From DATCRE01 sp964235605 (GTDB lineage: Bacteria; Bacteroidota; Bacteroidia; Cytophagales; Cyclobacteriaceae), in assembly GCA_964235605.1 (NCBI GenBank), contig CAXSCR010000075.1, forward strand, positions 1 through 17,332: a stretch of DNA of 17,332 nt, written 5' to 3'. The translations under genes and the position numbers were made by a program. Position 1 is the first letter of the stretch. Each line of letters starts with the position of its first letter. The notes under the pieces are model-generated. The model did no database searches, was not told where the DNA came from, and was given only the letters and a program-made list of their open reading frames with translations. Below are positions 1 through 7,440 of the stretch, piece by piece.

Positions 1-365
1 TCATTTAATTATTTGATAATCAATAAGTTAATACTTATTCACCAAGCCCTAATTACAAGAGAGTGGTTTGTCCAGTAAACTATTATTATAAATACTTAGT
101 GGGCTAACTGTGTTCTGTACTGTTATGCCGAGCAAGGAAGGTGCAAATTCCGCATACGTCTCTCCCACACTTTGGTCGATATCACCATTGATTTGATACC
201 ATTCCAAACTGTAAACACGCGGAAACCCGCACGCTGATTTTATTCTTCCGTTTTGGAAACGAATTAATCAAGTATACTTAGATCGGAGCAATCGTTAGGA
301 TACGTATAACAAAAGCCAGAAGGTCCTTAATCGATACAGAACAAGTCCGTAGTGTATTTAAAACA
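1..365. other. intergenic stretch, no intact gene
   Basis: No intact gene with a start codon is visible here. The stretch is AT-rich and ends in the terminator of the susCD operon. The only coding-like signal is the open minus-strand frame at 49-267, listed separately. Confidence 0.6.
49..267 (-). pseudogene. possible C-terminal remnant of an unidentified protein
   Basis: The minus strand is open for 72 codons between a TGA at 268-270 and a TAG at 49-51, with no ATG start. The translation reads like real protein, for example RVYSLEWYQINGDIDQSVG in the middle and ending SLLDKPLSCN. The style recalls the beta-rich Ig/PKD-like tails of secreted Bacteroidota proteins, but I do not recognise a family. 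It has no start codon and is cut off upstream by a stop, so it is either a decayed gene end or chance. An open frame of this length in AT-rich DNA is unusual but not decisive. Confidence 0.3.
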
Positions 366-395
366 AATCCCTCTTAAACTAATTTAAGAGGGATT
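366..395 (-). terminator. rho-independent terminator of the susC-susD-DUF3823 operon
   Basis: A perfect 13-bp stem (AATCCCTCTTAAA paired with TTTAAGAGGGATT) closes a 4-base loop. On the minus strand it is followed by TTTGTTTT. It begins about 30 bases after the stop codon of the last gene of the operon, where a terminator is expected. No plus-strand gene precedes it. Confidence 0.85.
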
Positions 396-425
396 GTTAT
401 AAACACAGGTACAAATTACATCAAA

Positions 426-1127
426 TTAGAAATTGATTTTTACAATCTGTGAATAAATTAAATAATCTACTCCTACCAACTTAATTCCAACACGGGCATA
501 CACATAAGATTGCGCAGGCTTCATGTCTGGAATTTGTGTCGTTAAGAGAATATCATGAGGATCTACAATATCGCCACCATTAATTGATGTTTCTACAAGC
601 TTTGCATCAGCGTTCACCAAATTAACTTTGTTAATATACAATGTTACCCTTTCCACATCTTTTTGATTGGCATCAGTTATGATTTCTTCAATTCCGAATG
701 TAGCATTGACTGTTTTTCCCGAATTTGTAATGGAAGCATTTTTAACCACATAATAAGGTTTGACCTCAATATCCATTTGTTTATTTCCTCGCACCTCAAC
801 CAGGATGGTATCAGAATTGGTTTGATCATTCAGCAGAGCCATAAATGGAACCGCATTCTTGCGGATGAAAAGTTTGTAATCTCCATTAAAGACTACAGCT
901 GAAAATGCTCCATTCTGATCAACATGAACATCAATTTTGCTTTTCTTCTTCCAGCCAGGTTCCCATAATTCCAAAAAAACGTTTCGTGAGTCCAGGTTAA
1001 GCGGAGTTCCCTGATATACCACGTGGCCACTTAGTCTTGAATCCGGAGCATCGTAGTTGTCAATCGAACACGAGCCCATAATAAAAACCGCTGTTATTAT
1101 TAAAATATATATATTTATCGTTTTCAT
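426..1127 (-). CDS. DUF3823 family outer-membrane lipoprotein
   Basis: A 233-residue protein with a lipoprotein signal: MKT start, hydrophobic segment about 5-18, and FIMGSC with the lipidated cysteine at residue 20. The sequence just after the cysteine (DNYDAPDSRLSG) is typical of DUF3823 proteins, which are found beside SusC/SusD pairs. The N-terminal half (about 28-110) looks like a carboxypeptidase-regulatory-like beta sandwich, with strands such as LSGHVVYQG and GAFSAVVFNGDYKLF. The C-terminal half (about 120-233) is a second beta-rich domain. The gene starts only 5 bases after the susD stop, so the two are almost certainly co-transcribed. The role is unknown; a surface-exposed accessory glycan-binding protein is the usual inference. 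No catalytic motif is visible. Confidence 0.85.
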   Translation of the reverse strand: MKTINIYILIITAVFIMGSCSIDNYDAPDSRLSGHVVYQGTPLNLDSRNVFLELWEPGWKKKSKIDVHVDQNGAFSAVVFNGDYKLFIRKNAVPFMALLNDQTNSDTILVEVRGNKQMDIEVKPYYVVKNASITNSGKTVNATFGIEEIITDANQKDVERVTLYINKVNLVNADAKLVETSINGGDIVDPHDILLTTQIPDMKPAQSYVYARVGIKLVGVDYLIYSQIVKINF

Positions 1128-1132
1128 AATGA

Positions 1133-3022
1133 CTAAGGATTTTGCACAAGTTTAGGATTACGACTTAAAATATCACTGTTAATCTCAGAGTAATAATTTC
1201 TCAATCTGAATTTATCAACTCCTGTAGCCTTGCCAGGAACAATGACTTTAAATATCCATTTGCCGTCGTTAGGATTGCCCGGATCATACACTTTATAAGG
1301 CCACAAGCCATAGGGTTTAGTGCTGGATTCATCGGCCTTCCCTGGGTTTGTAGTCAAACCTAGATTTTGGCCATCCCAAACTTTATGAGCCAATCGCCAG
1401 CGTTTCATATCCCAGAGTTCATGACCTTCAAATGCCAACTCTACTTTACGTTCATGAACAATACGATCGAAGGTTACGTCACCTCCGGTTAAATCAATGG
1501 TAAAACCAGCACGCTGCCTAACTTGATTCAAATAACCAGCAGCTACAGCCGGTTGACTTAATTCAAACGCAGCTTCTGCAGCATTTAACAATACTTCAGC
1601 ATAGCGATAGCGAATCCACCAAACGGCACTGCCTATCCCGCGTTGCCCCGAGCCAATAGATGGATCCAGATATTTGCGTATATAGTATCCTGTCTGCGCG
1701 CATTTTTCAACCTGATCTATCGGTCCATTTCTACCAACCACTTGTTCTTCAACATTTTTTCCAGGCAAAGTAGCCTTGCCTCCAAGCTTACCAGAGGTGA
1801 TTATAGAATTATCAGCTAAAATATAGCCTGCCCAAATGTCAATAATTCTTCCTTTGAATTTTGTTCCGGGTAACATTACCGTTCCCCATAAACGTGCATC
1901 ACGGTCATTATACAAGTCGGTTATTTTATTGTAATAAATATAATTGCCGGGGGTACCAATCGCTAAAGGAGAAAAGGTATTATCCAGTTTTTCAAAAGAT
2001 TGTACCAGATTAAGCGTCGGATTTAAAAAACCAGAATCTCCTGGCTCCTCTGTTTGATCGATGGGCTGATTATTGGTGGTAAACCCATGAGTTTTGTCTT
2101 TCAATTTAAAATCCTTAACAAAAATAACTTCTTGATTATCCGACTTGTCTAAGAAGATATTGGCAAAATTTTCACGGGGATCATCCGAATTCTTTTTATA
2201 GAGCGAATACCAGCCCTTGCCAATCAATTCTTGCGCAGCCGCCAACGATGTTTCATAATAGCCCTGTGCCATGGTGGCTGGAATTCCTACCTCACCATCA
2301 ATTGTCATTTCTGATGGTGTATCAATTCCGTATTTGGCAATGGATGCCGCATATAAAGAGGCACGAACTTTCATGGCCATTGCTACACCCTTTGTTGCCC
2401 TGGAGAATATTCTACCACCAGCCTCAACCGTAGGATTAAACAATTTATCGGTAATCTCATCAAGCTCGTTAATCACAAAATCATACACTTCAGATTCTTT
2501 TGCGCGTGGAAATTGTAAGTATGCAGGATCACCTGAGCCGTCATACGTAAGAGGCTCTAAAATAAGAGGTACTCCACCCATGCGTTTAACCTCTTCAAAA
2601 TACGCTCCGGCACGTAAAAAACGAGCCTCTGCCATAAAGGCGTCCCGATCTGCTTCGGAAAGTGCATCAGCTTCAGTACAGCGTTTAATAAAACTGTTTA
2701 GTGCACGGATATAACTATAATCCCAATAGCCCCAATCGCCAAAACCCCAATCACCATTTTGATGCCGTCCATAATCGCGGGTGGCGAAAGCTTCATCAAA
2801 ATTGGCAAACTCTCCCCAATTCTCAATTGTTTGATAATCTGGAAAACGATCGTATAAATCTGCTAATGCCACGAGCACCAGATCACGATTTTTCCAAACT
2901 TGTTCATCATCTAGTAAATCAGTTGGCTGCTTAGTAAGAAATGCCTCATCATTGCACGACCAACTTACAAGCAATGATAGCATGAACGTTATTATAAATA
3001 TTTTTTTCATATCAGATACCAT
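1133..3022 (-). CDS. susD: SusD/RagB family nutrient-binding outer-membrane lipoprotein
   Basis: SusD-like proteins are surface lipoproteins that cap the SusC channel and capture substrate. This one has 629 residues, a usual length for the larger members. The signal peptide runs MKKIFIITFMLSLLVSWSC, with the lipid-attachment cysteine at residue 23; the W at -2 makes the lipobox loose, as is common in this phylum. The helical N-terminal half includes RALNSFIKRC and EARFLRAGAYFEEVKRMGG, the classic SusD segment. The C-terminal RagB/SusD part carries RYAEVLLNAAEAAFEL, LNQVRQRAG and VHERKVELAFEGHELWDMKRW, all hallmarks. The start given overlaps the susC stop as TAATG, which allows translational coupling; the alternative M5 (position 3010) gives a cleaner MKK signal peptide. 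The substrate cannot be read from the sequence. Confidence 0.95.
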   Translation of the reverse strand: MVSDMKKIFIITFMLSLLVSWSCNDEAFLTKQPTDLLDDEQVWKNRDLVLVALADLYDRFPDYQTIENWGEFANFDEAFATRDYGRHQNGDWGFGDWGYWDYSYIRALNSFIKRCTEADALSEADRDAFMAEARFLRAGAYFEEVKRMGGVPLILEPLTYDGSGDPAYLQFPRAKESEVYDFVINELDEITDKLFNPTVEAGGRIFSRATKGVAMAMKVRASLYAASIAKYGIDTPSEMTIDGEVGIPATMAQGYYETSLAAAQELIGKGWYSLYKKNSDDPRENFANIFLDKSDNQEVIFVKDFKLKDKTHGFTTNNQPIDQTEEPGDSGFLNPTLNLVQSFEKLDNTFSPLAIGTPGNYIYYNKITDLYNDRDARLWGTVMLPGTKFKGRIIDIWAGYILADNSIITSGKLGGKATLPGKNVEEQVVGRNGPIDQVEKCAQTGYYIRKYLDPSIGSGQRGIGSAVWWIRYRYAEVLLNAAEAAFELSQPAVAAGYLNQVRQRAGFTIDLTGGDVTFDRIVHERKVELAFEGHELWDMKRWRLAHKVWDGQNLGLTTNPGKADESSTKPYGLWPYKVYDPGNPNDGKWIFKVIVPGKATGVDKFRLRNYYSEINSDILSRNPKLVQNP

Positions 3023-6000
3023 TAGAATGATAAGTTAACACCAAAATTAAGCAGTCTATGTTGTGGATACTGAAGTCCATTTTGATCTGCTACCTCAGGT
3101 TCCATTCCGTATTTTTTCACATTGTCTATGGAGAATAAATTGAACGTATTGACGTATACCCTGGCCTTTTTAAATTTGATTTTTTCCAGCAAACTATGAG
3201 GTAACGAATAACCAACTTCCAAAGTTCGCAACCTTAAGTACCTGACATTGGTAACCCAAAAATCAGAAGTCCAGTAGTTGCTATGTCCTCCATTATTATA
3301 CCGCATTGTTGGATATTTACCGGCTATCCATTGGCTGTTGGCATCATACGGATCTGTCCGATGCCAATGGTCATCATACAATTCTTTCAACAAATTACCG
3401 CCGTTTTGAAAGGGCACGGCCATCTCATAACGTCTGATGTTAGAGTACATAGAACCGCCAGAGAAGTCGGCACGAAAATCAAAATTTTTCCAACTCATGG
3501 TTAAGAATGCCCCGTAATTCACAGTAGGATTATTCGTACTGGAGTAACCAATGGGGCGTTCGTCATAGCCATTTATTATACCATCACCATTTATATCCTG
3601 GTAGATTAAATCCCCTGGCAATAACGTTTTATTCCCCTGACCATCAATATCGACCTGATAAGTCGCAATCTCTTCCTGTGATTTAAACTGACCAATACAA
3701 TGATAACCCCAAAGAGCATCAGCCCATCGATTTGTAGCTGCACCGGTATTTCTATATTGATCCCATGAATTACCCCAGTTTAATTCAGGTTTATAACGGG
3801 TTAATTGTTTTAAGCGAGAGTAAGAGATATTTCCACCAACTGAGAACTTTACACTATGAACATTACCCGCGTATGCCAAAGATGTTTCTCCGCCTATGTA
3901 TGCATCACTTCTTAAATTTTCAGGAGGTAGATTATACCCCAGTTCACGTGGCACTAAAACATCTTCTTTAGGTTGAAGCAGGCCTGTACGTTTACGGTAG
4001 AAGTAATCCAAAGTACCCGATACTTTCCCGTTAAAAATTCCATAGTCTACACCTATATCCGCCATTTGGCTTTGTAACCAGGAGATATTCGTAATCGGCC
4101 TTCCGTCTCCCTGAACATCATAGGCAGTTTTAAGTGTCGAAGAACTTATCAGTTGCCCATCTGCTTTTACCACATCAAGAATAGCGGTTGATCTAGGATA
4201 TTTATATCCTGTAAGATAGTCGAACGAACCAATGTCGATATTGTCATCACCTAAACGTCCGTATGAAGCTCTTATTTTAACATCACTAAGTGTATTGGAT
4301 AGCGCTGTAAAATTTTTGTAGAAAGCTTCATCACTTATACGCCATCCTGCAGACATGGATGGGAAAAATCCAACCCGTTTATTAGGCGCAAATTTCCACG
4401 ATGCATCTCGTCTGCCGGCTACTTCAATAAGATACTTGCCCTTGAAATCATACGATAAGCGGCCAACGTAACCGATGCGAGCCTCTTGGTAATCGGTATC
4501 ATTATAGGTGTCCATGTCGTTAAACAACATGATAGGTAATTCATTTGTCTTTGGAACAGCATGTACCCATACGTCTAAACTGCGCTTGTTAATCCGCTCT
4601 GCCACAAAAGTTGCCGAAAGATTATGGTTACTGTTGAATGTGTGATTGTAGTTCAACTGGCCCTGCATTACATTTTCGGTTACCTTTCTTGTTCCACGCT
4701 CCCGCCACGGGTTTGTACTCCCGCCGGTTCGCTTATATGTATCAGTCGGTTCTTCATACGTGTAGGTGTCATACGTATACTCATGACCATCCATCAGGCG
4801 GTCAGCCAAATAATAAGAATAAACTCCCTTAGCCTTTAACCCCTTGATAGGTGTATCATACTCGCCTGTAAAATTAAGCTGTAGAACACGTAAATTCTCT
4901 GTCCAATAACCAGCTTGTTTTTTATTTAACCATGCAAAATTGGTCTCATCATTGTCAATGTGATTGGGATATTTGGGATTATCATTCGCATAGGGACGTT
5001 CGAAAGGCCGATTCCGGAATAAGGCAAAACGGGGTAACCAATAATCATCGCCTCCTGGAATACCTGGTTGATCGCGGGTCTCAATACGCCCATTTATTTG
5101 TGTACTTATCTTAAACCGGTCCGTAACTTGAGCACCAATGTTGGTTTGAATGTTCGTGCGCGCAAAAGTATATTCTCTGCCTAATACAGATGATTGTTGT
5201 ACTCGCCCTATTGAAAAGTAATAATTGATTTTATCAGAGCCACCGGTAGCATTCATATTAATAGAAGTTTGTGGGGCATTACCTTTAACGATAAACTTAT
5301 ACCAATCAAAACTGCGGTATCCTTTATCTTTACCGATCTGCCACTTGGCTAAATCTTCGCTAGACATAATTTCATTAGCAGGCTTTCCATCATTCACATC
5401 AGCTTCCACTTTGGCGGTGTACCACTCTCCGGCATTGACCGTTTTGGGAAAGCGCGTCCAGTTCTGCCAACCCGTATAAGCATCGATATTAAATGTATTT
5501 CCGCTGCCAGTTTTACCTTTCTTTGTGGTAACGATAACAACGCCATTGGCTGCACGTGATCCATATACCGAAGCTGAGGCATCTTTTAAAATAGTGATAC
5601 TCTCTATATCATTCGGTGAAATATTATTAAATTGTGCTTCATCTTTTTGAATGCCGTCAATGACATATAGCGGATTACCCATGTTACGAATTTGAATAGT
5701 AGCACTTGATCCGGGACGTCCATCCGCCTGCCGGAATGACAAACCGGACAGTTTACCTGCAAGCATAGCACTAGTGGTTACAGAGTGTACGCTTTCCAAA
5801 TCTTTACTTGTAACTGCAGATACGGAACCCGTAAGAGATTCCTTCTTCTGCGTACCATACCCCACCACTACGACTTCTTCCAGTGCGTTTACATCCGGAA
5901 CCATGGTAATATCAATAAGGGTTTGGTTATTGACTGATACTTCCTGGCTGACATAACCGATGAACGAAAACACCAGAATTCCATTGGCAGCAAATTCATC

Positions 6001-6603
6001 AGGAATACTCAAAGCATATTTGCCATCAGTGTCTGTTACCGTACCCACGGTGGTACCTTTCACGAGGACGCTTACACCTGGAAGAGGGTCATTATTCTCA
6101 GCTAAAACTTTTCCTGATACCGACAATTCGTACTTAATAAAATTATCGACGGTATTTTCATTCGCAGGTGCATTTGCTTTTTCAAGCTCTTTAGGACTCA
6201 GGTTGGGTGATGATGAATCTGAAATTATTACTGTTCGCTTCCTCTTCAGAATGATCTGATCGCCTTTAATTTTAAAATCGACTTCGTTATCTTTCACGAG
6301 TGCCAGTACGGCAACCCGTACGGGAACATTAACAAGCCTTGTCGTAATCTTTCTGGAATCATCAATCAATCGATGATTATATAAATATCGATAAGGTGTT
6401 TTATTCTCCAGCAGGGATATAGCATCCTTTAGCGTGGTGTGCTCAAAGGATACTGTAATACGGTCGCTTTTGCGCACCGTATCAGCCTGCACCTGGGAAA
6501 CACTAAAAGAAGCAATCAAAAGCGCCAGCATAATTGTAATTCGTTGAATGCCTGAATGTTGCCCATAGGGGTCGTGCCCTTCATTCGGTAAAGGATTTTT
6601 CAT
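3022..6603 (-). CDS. susC: SusC/RagA family TonB-linked outer-membrane transporter with STN domain
   Basis: A 1193-residue TonB-dependent transporter. After a signal sequence (cleavage probably near VQA40) comes an STN (secretin/TonB short N-terminal) domain at about 45-120, then a CarboxypepD-regulatory-like domain (about 160-236, GKVLAENNDPLPGVSVLVKG), the SusC signature EEVVVVGYGTQKK (242-254), a plug domain (about 255-365, with NPLYVIDGIQ, ILKDASASVYGSRAANGVV) and a 22-strand-type barrel ending in a terminal F. The STN domain normally signals to an anti-sigma factor of the FecR type, but no fecR or ECF sigma gene lies in this window. The susD start overlaps its stop codon, so the pair forms one unit. 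It should import an oligosaccharide, glycopeptide or similar nutrient, powered by TonB. The plug loop between QIRNMGN and PLYVIDG is short compared with many SusC proteins. Confidence 0.96.
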   Translation of the reverse strand: MKNPLPNEGHDPYGQHSGIQRITIMLALLIASFSVSQVQADTVRKSDRITVSFEHTTLKDAISLLENKTPYRYLYNHRLIDDSRKITTRLVNVPVRVAVLALVKDNEVDFKIKGDQIILKRKRTVIISDSSSPNLSPKELEKANAPANENTVDNFIKYELSVSGKVLAENNDPLPGVSVLVKGTTVGTVTDTDGKYALSIPDEFAANGILVFSFIGYVSQEVSVNNQTLIDITMVPDVNALEEVVVVGYGTQKKESLTGSVSAVTSKDLESVHSVTTSAMLAGKLSGLSFRQADGRPGSSATIQIRNMGNPLYVIDGIQKDEAQFNNISPNDIESITILKDASASVYGSRAANGVVIVTTKKGKTGSGNTFNIDAYTGWQNWTRFPKTVNAGEWYTAKVEADVNDGKPANEIMSSEDLAKWQIGKDKGYRSFDWYKFIVKGNAPQTSINMNATGGSDKINYYFSIGRVQQSSVLGREYTFARTNIQTNIGAQVTDRFKISTQINGRIETRDQPGIPGGDDYWLPRFALFRNRPFERPYANDNPKYPNHIDNDETNFAWLNKKQAGYWTENLRVLQLNFTGEYDTPIKGLKAKGVYSYYLADRLMDGHEYTYDTYTYEEPTDTYKRTGGSTNPWRERGTRKVTENVMQGQLNYNHTFNSNHNLSATFVAERINKRSLDVWVHAVPKTNELPIMLFNDMDTYNDTDYQEARIGYVGRLSYDFKGKYLIEVAGRRDASWKFAPNKRVGFFPSMSAGWRISDEAFYKNFTALSNTLSDVKIRASYGRLGDDNIDIGSFDYLTGYKYPRSTAILDVVKADGQLISSSTLKTAYDVQGDGRPITNISWLQSQMADIGVDYGIFNGKVSGTLDYFYRKRTGLLQPKEDVLVPRELGYNLPPENLRSDAYIGGETSLAYAGNVHSVKFSVGGNISYSRLKQLTRYKPELNWGNSWDQYRNTGAATNRWADALWGYHCIGQFKSQEEIATYQVDIDGQGNKTLLPGDLIYQDINGDGIINGYDERPIGYSSTNNPTVNYGAFLTMSWKNFDFRADFSGGSMYSNIRRYEMAVPFQNGGNLLKELYDDHWHRTDPYDANSQWIAGKYPTMRYNNGGHSNYWTSDFWVTNVRYLRLRTLEVGYSLPHSLLEKIKFKKARVYVNTFNLFSIDNVKKYGMEPEVADQNGLQYPQHRLLNFGVNLSF

Positions 6604-6645
6604 ATCTTAATAGTTGGTTAAAGACTGCATTTGTTAATCGGATCG

Positions 6646-6696
6646 GGTTCCACCTGGTGGAGCCTTAAGGTCGGACGGTGCGTCAACACCTTCCGA
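6646..6696 (-). promoter_or_regulatory. two adjacent hairpins in the susC 5' leader
   Basis: Two inverted repeats lie 43-93 bases before the susC start codon. The first (6671-6696) pairs TCGGAAGGTG with CACCGTCCGA around a 6-base loop, with one mismatch. The second (6646-6664) pairs GGCTCCACC with GGTGGAACC and needs its central pairs opened to form a loop. Neither is followed by a T-run, so they look more like a translation- or stability-controlling leader than a terminator. The function is inferred from position only. Confidence 0.45.
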
Positions 6697-6737
6697 TTCT
6701 TTTAGGTTTATTTTTCTGCCTTCGTTATATCATGATT

Positions 6738-6776
6738 TAGGTTTAGGTATTAGGTTTTTAGGTTTTTAGGTTTTTC
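6738..6776. repeat. short tandem AGGTTTTT-type repeat
   Basis: Five imperfect direct copies of TTAGGT followed by 2-4 T or A bases occur side by side upstream of susC (CCTAAAAA on the coding strand). It is a low-complexity tract within the leader or promoter region. No role can be assigned. Confidence 0.6.
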
Positions 6777-6785
6777 TTTCATCTA

Positions 6786-6812
6786 CAAAGTTTTACGTTA
6801 ATAAAAACTTTG
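6786..6812. repeat. 9-bp perfect inverted repeat upstream of susC
   Basis: CAAAGTTTT and AAAACTTTG flank a 9-base spacer. It could form a hairpin or bind a dimeric regulator about 180 bases before the susC start. It overlaps the end of the possible helix-turn-helix remnant at 6793-6885. Confidence 0.45.
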
Positions 6813-6885
6813 GATCCATTAATTCTATATTCAATGCCTTCAGCATCCTTAAAACAGTTGCAGTACTTATTCCATGTCTGGTTAT
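6793..6885 (-). pseudogene. possible C-terminal fragment of an Xre/HipB-like DNA-binding protein
   Basis: A 30-codon minus-strand frame reads ITRHGISTATVLRMLKALN and continues IELMDPKFLLT before a TAA. The pattern of a turn, a recognition-like helix, then LLKALNIEL resembles the end of HipB/Xre-type antitoxins (LLKILSALGLEL). A TAA lies two codons upstream, and no start codon or first helix is preserved, so it would be a small remnant. It is short enough to be chance. Confidence 0.3.
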
Positions 6886-6919
6886 TTACTTTGCATAAAA
6901 GTCCTAAGATCGGTCTCGC

Positions 6920-6931
6920 GCAAACGATTGC
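6920..6931. promoter_or_regulatory. candidate LacI-family operator upstream of susC
   Basis: GCAAACGATTGC is a 12-bp near-palindrome (10 of 12 positions symmetric) centred on CG, the form typical of LacI/PurR-family operators. It lies about 320 bases upstream of the susC start and shares the core CAAnCGATTG with the perfect palindrome just before the lacI gene (10447-10458). Its role is inferred from this match. Confidence 0.4.
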
Positions 6932-7402
6932 AAGAAAAACAAAATATTTTTAATTAGTGTATTCAAAAAAAACAGGGCCTTATCTTTTATGCACATTATA
7001 TTCCCGGCTACTATTCAGATGATTTACTTCGTCTCTACAGTTAAGCGCTTAATCAGATCAACCTTTCCTTTTATATGGCGATTCCATCTTTTCTGAATAT
7101 ATCATGAAATCTAACTCTAGGTTCTGCCATTATGTATAGGTGTGTCCCCCGAAATCATCGTTGTCACGCGATTGTAGTCTTCCAAATATCTAATCTATTG
7201 TAAAGGATATTGGTGTAAAAGTAATCCTTATATATGCTCCAGGGATCTGGCCCGAGGGCAGTATAGGATTTGTAAAAGTCTGTTGACCATAGCACGTGAG
7301 CTACTTAATACAAGTATGGTAAATATAACACGTCTCTCTATCATCAATCAAATCATTAAAATTTATCCGTAACAGTTAATGGTAAAATTTGTCCGATTAA
7401 TC

Positions 7403-7435
7403 AATAACTATTACGAATAACTATTACGAATAACG
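7403..7435. repeat. 13-bp direct tandem repeat after the GtaA gene
   Basis: AATAACTATTACG is present twice in tandem with a third partial copy (AATAACG), ending 6 bases beyond the stop codon of the GtaA gene. It is a small satellite of the kind produced by slippage. No terminator hairpin is evident beside it. Confidence 0.7.
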
Positions 7436-7440
7436 ATTTT

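Larger units (their letters stand above)
6604..7440. other. long spacer between susC and the GtaA gene, no intact gene
   Basis: This 837-base stretch separates two minus-strand genes and so probably holds the susC promoter. I see the leader hairpins, a CCTAAAAA repeat, an inverted repeat, a candidate LacI-type site at 6920-6931 and a 13-bp tandem repeat at 7403-7435. Two minus-strand scraps also look coding: MAEPRVRFHDIFRKDGIAI (about 7132 down to 7076), then in another frame KGKVDLIKRLTVETK (about 7070 to 7023). They may be one frameshifted small gene of unknown family. No canonical Bacteroidota -7 box (TAnnTTTG) was found on the minus strand. Confidence 0.5.

Noticed and set aside
2271..2714. 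147-codon plus-strand open frame inside susD
   Set aside because: It is antisense to a well-supported SusD coding region and resembles nothing known.
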